The notes below the pieces were generated by a model that ran no database searches, was not told the DNA's origin, and saw nothing but the letters and a program-made list of their open reading frames with translations. The translations under genes and the position numbers were made by a program. Of a DNA stretch of 64,000 nucleotides, positions 20,439 to 31,309 are shown in pieces. Source of the DNA: Deinandra increscens subsp. villosa (lineage: Eukaryota > Streptophyta > Magnoliopsida > Asterales > Asteraceae). Every line of letters starts with the position of its first letter. Within the stretch, counting starts at the first letter, position 1. Location: positions 89,808,000 through 89,871,999 of the forward strand of contig JBCNJP010000010.1 in the NCBI GenBank assembly GCA_039602395.1, in the 5' to 3' direction.

Positions 20439-21935
20439 GGGGGGAGACATCGGAAGTGGGGGAGGGAGTTGGGGTGTCGGGTGAGAGAGCAGGGGGGATT
20501 GGGCTTGTGGTGAAGGGTGTGGTGAGCTGGGCTGCTCAAGTGGGCCGACAGGTATAGTGGTTTTGGGGGTGAGGGAACTCCATAAGGAGGCATGTGGGTC
20601 ATCAGAAGTAGGGACCGGTTGGTTGGAAGAAGAGTTGGGTGATTTGTATGGGAAAATATTTTCATTAAAAAGAACATGACGGGAAATTATAATGCGTTTA
20701 GATTGGGGATCATAGCATTTATACCCCCGGTGTTGGATGGGGTATCCAAGAAAAACGCAAGGGGTGGAGCGATGTTGTATTTTATGAATATAGGTAGTTG
20801 GGAGGAGAGGATAGCACAAACACCCGAATATGCGCAGGTGAGCATAATCGGGTTGGCGATTATAGAGGAGATGAGTGGGGGTTTTGTAATTTAGGATTTT
20901 ACTTGGTAAAATATTAAGGAGGTATGTGGCGGTTTGTAAGGCATGTGACCAGAACGTGTTGGGGATAGACGAGTGAGCTAGAATGGATCGGATGACATTA
21001 TTTATAGAGCGGATTTTGCGTTCCGCTTTCCCGTTTTGGGAGGATGTGTGTGGGCAAGAAAACCGAAACATTGTTCCATTGGTTTGACAAAATTTGTGAA
21101 AAGAATTGTTATCATATTCTTTACCGTTGTCGCATTGAAATGTTTTGATGGTCGCATTAAATTGTGTACGGATTTGATTGTGAAAGATAAGAAACATGTC
21201 AAAAACTTGGGATTTGTTCGTGAGAGGATATGTCCACAAAAAATTTGTATAATCGTCTAAAAAGAGGACATAATATTTATGACCCCCGGTACTAGTTACC
21301 GAATAGGTCCAAACATCGCTATGTATGATATCAAATGGACGATAAGTAATATTATTAGAATCGACAAAAGGAAGTTTTATTTGTTTTCCAAGCACACAAG
21401 GTTGACATGGTGTCAACTTATTATTTTTAAAGGAAATACGAGAGGACAAATTATTCAAAATAGACGGGCCCGGATGACCGAACCGGTGATGCCAAATGTC
21501 CTTGGAAAGAGCAACGAACGCGGAAGGAGAAGTGGTGGTGAAGACAGAACGAAGCGGATATAGGTCCCCCGTGCTATTACATCTGAGGAGGGGCGTCTTG
21601 GACTGGGAATCCTTCACAAGAAAACCAAACTTGTCAAACTCAATGGAAATGTTATTATCATTAGTTAATTTACGAACCGAAATAAGATTATTAATTAGTT
21701 TAGGAGCATAGAGAACATTAGAGAGGGTAAGAGGAGGAAAAGGAGATTTTAAGGTGATGTTACCGTGCCCAATAAATGGAATGGTCGATCCATTTCCGAC
21801 AGTTATATTAGTATACGGACCCGTATTGAAATAGGACGAGAAGTTACCTTGAGTATTGGTCATGTGAGACGTGGCGCCCGAATCTAAATACCACTGCGGC
21901 TCGTTAAAATTGGGACCGAGAGTGTGTTGTGCCTG
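20436..21935 (-). pseudogene. pol: Copia pol, protease and integrase segment
   Basis: After an in-frame TAG, the frame encodes a protease active site (WYLDSGATSHMT). The zinc-binding N-terminal domain of integrase follows (DIWHHRFGHP, CQPCVLGKQ). The catalytic core has Asp in IIHSDVW, Asp in QCDNGKEY and Glu in QNGKAERKIR, followed by the FGCLCYP and GYKCYDPQSKR landmarks. A Pro/Ser-rich linker follows before the frame breaks at the C run near 20439. The ATG-initiated portion begins at 21863, but the protease start is upstream of it, in the same frame as gag. Confidence 0.85.
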
Positions 21936-23045
21936 CTACACGTCTGTTGGTACATAGCCCGATCCGTAGCCTAATCCATTCCCTGGTGCATGAGCAAAGT
22001 TAGCAAAATTATTTGGGCCTCTACCAAGTATACCTGGGCCAGGTGTTGGGCTTGGCCTAATAGTGGAATTTGTGGGATAAGGGCACGTGGGATATGTATG
22101 AGATTGCATTCCCCAAGGCTGCGCACCATAAGGTGCTTGAGACCAGGAAGAAGGAACCCACGCCGGCTGAGAATTCCGATAGGAGGCTTGCCACGGCGCT
22201 GCCGAATTTCCGGTCCGGCTGCGGCGATTGTTTCCTCGGCGGCTATTGTTGCTGTTATTCCGACCAAAGGCTTGGTTCTGGTTCGGCCGAGAGGAGTAGG
22301 GTCGGGTCTGAGATGGTTGACGATTGCCGTCAGTGGCGACCGCCGTCGCTGCCGTAGCCTGAAGAGCAGTGTCGGATTGTACCTGAGTCTTGACTTGATT
22401 TGCTTTTCTTGTTTCTTCAAGCACGAGTTTGGAGCGGACCTCGTAGAAATCCGGCAAGGGGTTCGATTGCTGAATCATCATGGCTACCCCATCAAAAGAT
22501 TCGTTTAGCCCGCTAATACACTGCAACACGAGTTGTTGATTGTTGACCGGCAAGTCAACATTCGCAAGTTGATCGGAGATAAGCTTCAGAGCTTGGCAGT
22601 AGGCGGCGATGTCCGGATAATCATCGAGTTTAGTCGTCGCAAACCGTCGCTGCAGATCGACGGCCCGGACATGTTTGTTGTCTCGAAAGATTCCGGCAAG
22701 AGTGGTCCAGGCAGAATGGGCAGTAGAATCGGGTTTCAGAACGGTTTCAAGAAGGTCAGGGGAAATAGTGGAGTAGATCCACTGTAAGACAATTGCATCG
22801 ATCCGGGAGCAAAGTTCCGGTGTTATCGATGAAGTAGCAGCGGTTGTTTTGCCATCAGCGGTGGTAATGGTGGGTGGAGTGGGCATGGTGGCGGAGAGGA
22901 GATGGTCAGAGGCTTCAAAAGCTTTGCAATGTATCTTAAATAACTCTGCCCATGAATTGTACTTTTGAGTACCCATCTCCAAGGTAATAGGAATAAAATT
23001 CCTAATGTTGGTCACTGTGACGGCTGGGTGAAGTTTTGAATCCAT
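21936..23045 (-). CDS. gag: Copia Gag, without an obvious zinc knuckle
   Basis: The likely start is the ATG at 23045 (MDSKLHPAV), about 60 nt after the primer site; the frame is also open further upstream into the LTR. The first ~260 residues have the UBN2-type gag pattern (YNSWAELFKIHC, WTTLAGIFRDN, YCQALKLISDQL). The C-terminal third is Asn/Arg/Ser- and Pro/Gly-rich (NNSRRGNNRRSR) and has no CX2CX4HX4C motif, so RNA binding may use the basic stretch. It ends at TAG, followed in frame by protease; a CAG-to-TAG change would explain the stop. Confidence 0.8.
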   Translation of the reverse strand: MDSKLHPAVTVTNIRNFIPITLEMGTQKYNSWAELFKIHCKAFEASDHLLSATMPTPPTITTADGKTTAATSSITPELCSRIDAIVLQWIYSTISPDLLETVLKPDSTAHSAWTTLAGIFRDNKHVRAVDLQRRFATTKLDDYPDIAAYCQALKLISDQLANVDLPVNNQQLVLQCISGLNESFDGVAMMIQQSNPLPDFYEVRSKLVLEETRKANQVKTQVQSDTALQATAATAVATDGNRQPSQTRPYSSRPNQNQAFGRNNSNNSRRGNNRRSRTGNSAAPWQASYRNSQPAWVPSSWSQAPYGAQPWGMQSHTYPTCPYPTNSTIRPSPTPGPGILGRGPNNFANFAHAPGNGLGYGSGYVPTDV

Positions 23046-23115
23046 GGGTAAGATGGGTGGAAGAAGGCTGGAGAGGGTGAAGAAATCGCAGGTCAGGAAA
23101 GAAGGCGTGATACCA

Positions 23116-23282
23116 TATAAGAATGGAATCAATTGAGTGCCTTCTCATTCCACAAACCAACCATTATATACAAGAGTTTCCTAATCTATTTTTGTACACA
23201 ATCAATTTACAATAAACACAGAATAATACGTGATTGATATAAATTGATCTTGATTGATTTGGTGAGTTGTCATTGCCTAATA
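23116..23282 (-). repeat. 5' LTR of the copia element
   Basis: 167 bp, followed outside by target copy GTTAT. The primer site TGGTATCAC lies immediately inside on the minus strand (plus strand ending at 23115). Confidence 0.9.
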
Positions 23283-23287
23283 GTTAT

Positions 23288-24950
23288 GTCAAAGCCAATT
23301 TGACAAAGATATCAAAGTTCTTCATAACTTTGGTTCAAGATTTGATTTACTCAATATTTGCAATGAGAATAAACATTTGGTGAATTTTATTTAATTCAAC
23401 CAATATTTTGACTCTATTATGCGTTGACATCATCTTTAATTATATCAACCATTGGTAAAATGAAGCGACTCTATTATGCGATGACATCATCTTTAATTGT
23501 ATCAACTATTAGTAAAATGAAGCATACAATGCACAACATAGAAAAAAAAGTTCACCTTCTAATTCAATAGACATACCTATCTGATTAAAAAGAGAAAGGG
23601 TGCAATGGTTTGATATGTCGGAGAAGGGTTGTGACTTGATTGAAGGTTGCGACTCTCGATTGCTAGAAGAATATGGTGAGTTTGCATAAGGTGTCAACAA
23701 CGAAAAAAACTATTTTGTTCATTCAACAATTTTAAAATATAAAATTAGAAATTGCAAAAACAAAAACAGAAGTTAAACCAATCATCGCAGTCATGGATTA
23801 TAAATCTCTGATCAAGTTTACTTTCAAACTCTGGCATCAAGAACATTGGTTTAAATTGAGAAGCTTAGGGCATCAATCTACGAATGGCGTTGGCTAATAA
23901 AAAAAGGAAAGAAAAAAAGAGGCTATGAAAAGTATGCATATAGAAAGTTGGGTAAGATGAAATGCTGAAAGCTTGAGACACAAATATGCAAACAATTAGT
24001 TGTAATTAGTCAAACTTAAACAGAATTTAAAAAGGGTATGGAGGGTAGAAATCAAAATGTTGAAAGCTTGAGACACAAATATGTAAACACTTAGTTGTAA
24101 TTAAAGTTGAAAGCTTTGGACACTCTCAGACTCTGCAACAGCAACAGTGATGATGATACGCACCGCCCCATGAACCCACATTTATTACTAATGCATGTTA
24201 ATTATCATGTTCTCCATGACGTTCTTTTCATTCCCACGTAGACATAGACAGTTAGTTAGATGTTTTGATTTCGCTTTAAATTGTGTTGTTTTCATACGAA
24301 TAGGAGTGAAGAAAATTAATCAAGTTTGTTAATTTAGTCTATTCTCTCTTGTTTCTTGGGAGTGTTTACCTACTATAAAAGGCTAAGTTATTTGGGAGAT
24401 TGATCATCTCGAATCAGTCTATATCAGATGAAATGGCAAAATGCAAACTTAATTACTCATTAAGACTCCTAAACTTAGAAATGTTTCAACAAATGATCCC
24501 CTATAACCCTAAAAATGAAATTTAAGTGAAAAAAAGCATCAAATGCATAATGGTTGACCACATAATGAGAAATCAATACAAAAGTAGACATTATGTTCTA
24601 TTTGAGATGAATATATGTTTATTAATTATTTATGGTAAATACCTTAACCGACATCTCAGTGTGATACTAAATTACTGCACAGGATCGAAAGGAGAGAAAT
24701 AAAACATTAAAAGTACCTTAACCGAACACTTCAGAGGATGAAATAAGAACGAATCACTTCTGAGGAGAAGATCTATCATTTTTTATTGGCCAATAAGCAA
24801 ATAAAGATCTTAAAATTTTATCCGTCTGTGTAATTTTGCAATTAAATACAAATAGGATATAGAAGTGAGGTGTGTAGAGAGAGCAAAATATTTAGAACCT
24901 AATGTGATGTGCCTTATCATCTGAAGCAATCTCTGTTGAATTTTGGGAGA
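23288..24950. other. Unassigned AT-rich sequence with short duplications
   Basis: No supported gene. A two-copy tandem repeat of about 57 bp occupies 23411-23524 (GACTCTATTATGCG...AAAATGAAGC). A dispersed pair of about 47 bp at ~23959 and ~24057 contains GAAAGCTTGAGACACAAATA. Confidence 0.5.
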
Positions 24951-26600
24951 AAAACTAGTGGAAAACGTGTTTTTTCACTAAGTGTGAAAATAAGTTTTTC
25001 ACCAACTTTGAACTAAAAAAAATACAGATAACATAGGTTGTTGCCTCTGTATTTAATGGGTTTGTGTAGTACATTGTGAAGGCTTTCCAACGCACCAAAC
25101 CACGTCCAAATCCGACTATAGATAATGAAATGGAACTTATCCCACATTGGTTGGGGGATAAATCCAAAAGTTGTTTATAAGGTGGAAACCTTACTAACTA
25201 TTGTTTCCTTAAGTAGGACACATTCTTTGGACCCTGAGGGGTGCACCCCTAACTCGCACATGCGCGCGTGGCGTCGGCGTATGAGGCGCAATGTGACGCT
25301 TTGATGGCGCACTTAGCCGTCTTATTGGTTTTAAGTTCAACCGGGAGTTGGTCCGGTTGAAGTCCACGCGGGTAGGTTCAAGTGAAACCAGTTCAATCGG
25401 AAGACTGAACCTGTGTGGTTCAGCCGGATGGTCAGAACGGAGTGCGCGAGTTCAGCCGGATGTTGATCCGGTTGAAGTTGAACCGGAAATTCTTTCGGAC
25501 GAAGTTGGAATGGAAGTTGAACTGGAAGGTCAGTTCTTCCGAAAAAAACTGTTACGCGGAGTACCTCCGGAATGACAGCTGTAAACGTGTTTTGAGCTAA
25601 TTAAGGTAATTCCGCGTTAATTAGAAATCAACTTGCATTAAAGACGTTTAATGCAAAGTTTGACTACGAATTAACTTAGAGTGCTCACCAAGGCTTCTCA
25701 CCACTATAAATACAGCCTCATTAGTTGAGGCAACACAGACCACAATTCACAGCAAGAATTCTTAGTCTCTCTCCTTCATCTTCCTCCCAAATCTGTAAAG
25801 ATCTTCATCCTATTCGTCAGGATCTTCAAGCCTTTAAAGGTAATTCCGGGCTTAGCGTTATCTCGGCCGTACAATACTGTTTAGGCGATTGTACCCTGGA
25901 AAACAAAACGAGTTCTTCAGTAGACCCGGAATTTGTTTTAAAGGACCCGGGTTTTGACCCGAAGCCTTCGCCTAAGGTTTTCCGTTTTACATTTATTTTC
26001 ACAAACCTTTTCAACGTTTATATTCATATTCTAAATTCTTTCAAAAACTTCATCATAATTTTCAAACCCCTTTGTCACTGTATTTATTTTCCCTTTAGTA
26101 CCCTTTCTTTCATTTCATTTGTAATTGTATTTTATTTTCTTGTAGTCTATATTTCATTTCCTTGTAGTTACTGTAATTTCATTATTTCCTTGTATTGTAA
26201 TATTTCCTTGTAATTGTATATATTAGTAGAATTACTTTTCATTGCATTGTAATAATGTAGGTTTTATTCTCTTTGTTGTAATCGTCAAAAATAAAAGTAT
26301 TTATTAAATTAAACTCATGAATTGTTTTCCTCTAATCTCTCTATGAGCAACAAACATAATCAGAGTATGCTACAATCTACAAATACTCGCTATATGAAAT
26401 ATCAATTGTAATAAAAGAAAAGGAAAAGGCGGAAAGAGAATCGTACAGGATTACCAGAGAGTTCCGCCAGAAGATCGAGGTTTACTCTTCGATTAGAAGC
26501 AGTTTTCACAGAAAGTCTACACCCCTTTCTATCTCCCATCACGAATAGAAGATTTCAACTGTAAAAATACATGAATTTAGTGAAATCTCACTGCTTCTAT
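24951..26600 (+). repeat. LTR-like regulatory sequence, boundaries not found
   Basis: It has the look of a copia-type LTR: CCCACATTGGTTGGGGGATAA near 25141, a CpG-rich patch (GCGCGCGTGGCGTCGGCG, 25263), repeated words CCGGTTGAAG and GTTCAGCCGGATG with their complements (25337-25490), and a TATA box ACTATAAATACAG (25703) followed by a CT-rich leader. No primer site and no second copy were found, so a solo LTR is possible. No protein-coding frame is convincing. Confidence 0.35.
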
Positions 26601-26970
26601 TGAACCCTAGGGCGAGAGTGGGAAACATCTACAAACGAATGTTATATTGCCTTAGGATGTGTGTGTTTGAAAGAATTGGGAGATGGAAGGAGAGTGAAAG
26701 AAATACGGTTGGTTTAGCATTAAAGGATGGGGATAGAAGGGTTGTGGTGGTTTATGAAGGAGGCGAATGCCATGGATCCCACTGTGAATGGAGTGGGTAA
26801 ACTTGGGTGATCGATATGGTGGAGGTTGGACGATATATAAATAATGCTTGGTAGGTTGACGCGTAGGGTTGCGACGATAGGTTATCAACAATAATGCTTG
26901 GATGTGGAACATGATGCATCGAGTGGATGGTCTTGGAAGAGGCAGCCACTCCTTCAAGTGGAAAGGGAAG

Positions 26971-27190
26971 TGTTGATACATAATTCTAGGTCGCCATGTG
27001 AAGTACCAAATACAAGACAAGAGATAAAAGTGTGCTGCTGTCCGAACCCTAGGCGAACTCCAGTTCGGACTCACACGAACATGTCCGAACTGGAGGTTCT
27101 GATGGTCGTGGTCTTGCACATTGAAGTTCAACTATAAATAGCATGTCTTGTATAGAGTTTAGAACTTCTTGTCTCATTCTACACCTTTTG
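26971..27190 (+). repeat. 5' LTR of element B, left part
   Basis: Begins TGTTGATAC and carries a cluster of TTCGGAC/CCGAACT words, then the TATA box (CTATAAATAGC near 27131). It is cut at 27190 by the solo LTR and resumes at 30491. Confidence 0.88.
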
Positions 27191-30100
27191 TGTGACGCCC
27201 ACTTCCAGACTTGGCACCAAGAGGGGTCACTCAACGGATTTACTCATGAACACGTGGCACAAAAGAGATAAGCAACGGAAAATTTAAATCGTTTATTTAT
27301 TATAAAGCCAAGTACATAAAGTAATTGAGAGAATTTACAATCTATCTATATAGCGACTAACTATAACCGTCATTATTTATCTACAACTAGCCAGCATGCT
27401 CATCAGCTTCCTCTTATAGCTTGCCCGATCAGTCTCTTATCACGAGGGCTCCGCCCTTGCTCCCAGACGTCTCACCTATACCTGACATACATATGGTTTT
27501 GGGAAAAGGTCAGCTTACGCTGGTGAGTTCTACATTTTAAAAACATTACCTCGTTTGTGAGGTTAAAACCTTTGGACCTCCAAAATTCCTTTTTACAAAC
27601 ATTTATCAAGTATAACACATAACAAGTTATACATAACATAACATCATAATCAAACACGTTTCTCTAGAAAACATCTACCTCGATAACCTTTAGCTCCTAT
27701 GACCTGAATTCCATATACCTTTATACCTTCTAGTTTCGAATACTGCTCAGGTGACTTTATCGGGAAGCCCCCAACCTTAGTACCGACAACCGTTCTATTT
27801 CTTCTATACCTTCCCGGTCTCGAATACTGCTCAAGTGACTTCATCTGGAAGCCCCCAACCTCAGCAACGACAACCGTCCTACATTCCTTCCTTCCAGTTT
27901 CGAATACCGCTCAGGTGACTTCATCTGGAAGCCCCTAACCTCAGTATCGACCACCGTTCTCATAACCTTAACTCTTTAGACGTTCTATTCTATCGAACAT
28001 CTCCTTAACCACCACAGTACTACTACCCGCCCCTAGATAGATATCCGAATGACTTACATGTGCTAATAAACATGATAATGTACTCATATACTGCAACAAA
28101 TGAACATCCCCCCAATTTACCTAGGTGTATGTATACAGGATGTATCAGCAGCGTATCCTCCATACTTTCAATATACCGGGTAACTATACTACCATGCTTG
28201 TATACAGGATGTACCAACATAATAATATAGCAAATGTATCACCTATTCTCATATAATCATATATTCTCACTTGTGCGTTTATTAACAAACCTCTAATCAT
28301 TTGGATACTTAGTTTCAAAGCAAATATAACACATAACTCTAATAATCATTTCATATGCATTATTCTATCATCATCATTTCATATACAATACTAACACGTA
28401 TAATCATTCATAAGTACTTTCATAACATAACAAATATTACTTCAAACAGTTTATCAATTTATCAGTTAAGATAAGCAAACTTTCAGATAAAAGCATTTCA
28501 AAATTTTTTTAAGAAAACAGTTGAACATTGTATGTATATCAGCCCGAAAACATTAAAACATTTAAAAGTGGGCTCGCAGAACTCACCTTATCTATTTACT
28601 CGTTATACTCGGACATAACCTCCGCTTCGATTAACCTAGTTCGCGTATCGTATGGCATTAACGCAAGGTTCAATATTATAAACATATCCTATGTTTATTT
28701 ATCTCTTACATTATCTTAATAATATCTAATTATTAAGGTTTACTTCTTTTAAGGTCAAAAATGACCAAAATACCCCTATAAATATATTATCCCTTTTAAT
28801 ATTAAGACGTGCATTCCTATAAGTAAACGCTCACCCCGAGATCGCCCAATTAGGTATGCCAGGTCCCAATTGGGATTTATGCGACACCCCCGCTTTGCCA
28901 GAAACCCAAGGCGTTTACTCTTCCGGTCCGCACAAACTTCTAAATATCCGATTAACTCGGTATCTTAATACTCTATCATTTATCCATTTTAACCTCATAT
29001 ATACTTATTATATATATAAACATAGTTCCATACCAAAAATCAAGTACACATACCCTCCGGGTTATTTTATATTAAATAATCATAATTCAAAACCCTAATT
29101 TCATACATTTCTTGTTTCTTTATCAAAACTCATTTTCTTTTCAAACCAACTTAAGATATTATCCATTATAACATTTTATAATATACTTTAAAATACCAAA
29201 GCTTAATTTAATACCGTTTGCTCAATTTGGGCAGAACAACATTATGAAAACCCTAATTTTGACCCGTTAACAAAACCTTAGCCAAACCTTTTCCAATTGT
29301 GAAATAAACTTAGGGCTTTCTTAAAACACATTATTTTAGAATTACCTACAAAAATTCAGACCTAATTCCCACCCGATTATCCAATTTTGACAAAACAGAC
29401 TCAAGAACCCTAATTTTAGCATAGTTTTAGAAAGCATACTTAGAGATAGATTTAGCCAAAACTGAAAGAGGTTATTTTAGATCATACCTACAGAAGTTTG
29501 ACTGCAGAAATTCAGCTCTTGATTCCTTATCGTTTGAGAGAATTGCTCAGAGAAAGGTTACGGCCAAGAAGAGGGTTTTTCGAGTGAAGATTGAGTAAAT
29601 TGGTGATGAATTCGGACGATTAAGGTCGTATTTATACTCAACAAGGTCGCCTAAGGTCCCCCGGGTGTTAGGATGACTAATTTGGCCGAATCAGCACGTT
29701 AGGGGGGGGGGGTGAATCATGATCAAACTTGGGGAGAAAGTCGAGTTCGTGGCGTTTTCTGCACCTGGTGTGGCTCGCGTATCGCGAAGGGGAGGGGGCT
29801 GGGGCTCGCGTACCGCGATGAACTTTCAAGTATTGACAGTTTTGGTCCCTGAGGCTTTATAATTGTATTTTAACCCCTGAACCTCTACCATTCTATCATT
29901 TTATGTACTAAAACATTATGGGACATATTAAAAAAGGTTTCTAAGGCTCGGGACATGCTCGATGATATACGTATACATACGTATATATATATATATTTAT
30001 ATATTTATATATATCTTTCATTATTTTACGTTCTAGCCTCTCAAACTTTACAACACTTATCATTTTATGCTACGAATCATATTAGGATATATTTTTACTA

Positions 30101-30485
30101 TATTCTAAGTCTCGGGATACTTATAATAATTATAGATACGTATAATATCCGTATACGTTTATATCTTTGCATAAATTACACTTTTAGTCCTACTTTCCCA
30201 TTAACTATTAAGACACGTATTTACACGCATATATCCATCAATTCACACATGTATCATTATGTTATTCATATAAACATATATTCATCTCATATTTTACTTT
30301 CTTTAACGTTTAACACATCCATTTATGCATATTTCATCATGTTATGCCATCAAACACGTATTTTTAACACATGCAACTTATCTAATGCATAGTCTTACCA
30401 CATTTATTAATTAAGCTCACGTATTTATATCATAAACACGTATTTACTATATATATCATGTATCTGTGAAATTTGGGATGTTACA
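27191..30485. mobile_element. 3.3-kb solo LTR of Ty3/gypsy type
   Basis: Ends TGTGACGCCC...GGGATGTTACA and flanking 5-bp duplication TTTTG (27186-27190 and 30486-30490) give exact borders. No internal LTR pair, primer site or protein domain was seen, so this is a solo LTR left by recombination. It contains three tandem copies of a unit of about 82 bp (27724-27965; CTCAGGTGACTTCATCTGGA) and a repeated TGTATACAGGATGTA (about 28130 and 28199). It also has a G11 run (29702-29712) and two CG-rich palindromes near 29774 and 29808. Orientation is uncertain because both ends look like LTR starts. Confidence 0.85.
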
Positions 30486-31309
30486 TTTTGTGTGTGTTTC
30501 TGTGTGGGTTTTCTCTCAAGCTTAATAATACAAATTTCATTTGTATTTACATTTTGATCTCGATTACTTTTCACAATCACTAGATTAGCAAACGATCCAA
30601 CGCTCACGCAATTTCAATTGGTATCAGTGCTTTCTGGTTCCACTTTCTAATCAAATTGTTGTGACTTTTTAGTTTTTCTAGAGAAAGTAAGTGGGTTTTT
30701 GCAAAATTTCATCAAGTTTCATCAAATTCGAAAGAGCTTTTTGTGTTAAAATTGATTTCATAACGTTCCTATTGTATTTTCGTTACCTACTGTTGAAAAT
30801 CTTATTAAAAAATATCCAAAATCGCAAATTTTAGAGAAAATACGATTTCGTTCGTCTGAGTTCGCCTCATGCATTTTCAGTTCGCCTCAAGAACTTTTAG
30901 TTCGGATGAATAACCACTCCAAACCTGAGTTCGTCTGAAGTTCGTGTCCTGTTCGCCTGAAGTTCGGACGAGTTCGCCTAAAGTTCGTGTACTGTTCGCC
31001 AGAAGTTCGGACGAGTTCGCCTGAAGTTCGGACGAGTTCAGTTAAGTTTCAGTTCGGAACTAGTTCGGACACAGTTCGTTTGAGGTTCGGATATGCTCAG
31101 CACGACCCCAGCCAGGGGCTCTGCCCCTTGGACCCCACCAAGGGCTACCGCCCCTTAGACCCCGCTTCTCAGGGGCGTTGCCCCTGAACCCCCGTTACGT
31201 GGGGATTTCTAAGAAGCTTTTGGGGTTGAAGTTTTTGGAGTGTTAGTTTTCGGTTTTGGTAAAGAGTGATTTAAGTATATTGAACTGATTTTTCATAAAT
31301 TGTTTGAAA
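30486..31309 (+). promoter_or_regulatory. Element B: end of 5' LTR, primer site, leader
   Basis: The LTR ends at 30616 and the primer site follows. From about 30845 to 31090 the leader repeats AGTTCGCCTGAAGTTCGGACG-type words that match the TTCGGAC words of the LTR. At 31114-31185 there are three GC-clamped hairpins: AGGGGC-TCT-GCCCCT, GGGC-TACC-GCCC and AGGGGC-GTT-GCCCCT. Confidence 0.75.

Larger units (their letters stand above)
12608..23282 (-). mobile_element. Ty1/copia retrotransposon with non-canonical TA...TA LTR ends (host of element A)
   Basis: Two 167-bp LTRs (12608-12774 and 23116-23282) differ at one position. They are flanked by the 5-bp target duplication GTTAT (12603-12607 and 23283-23287). 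On the minus strand the LTR begins TATTAGG and ends CTTATA, not TG...CA; TATA-type termini are a documented minority class of plant LTR elements. A primer site TGGTATCAC lies beside the 5' LTR. The order gag, protease, integrase, RT, RNase H is copia-type. Removing element A and one copy of its duplication leaves about 4.7 kb, normal for this group. The protease, integrase and RT sequences look most like the Ale/Retrofit group (inference). Confidence 0.92.

Noticed and set aside
24951..26600. Promoter and first exon of a host gene (TATA box, CT-rich leader)
   Set aside because: No following coding exon was found, and the word-rich upstream part resembles LTRs in this window.
27720..27965. CRISPR-like array
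   Set aside because: Adjacent degenerate repeats of about 82 bp without spacers, in a plant LTR; a minisatellite.
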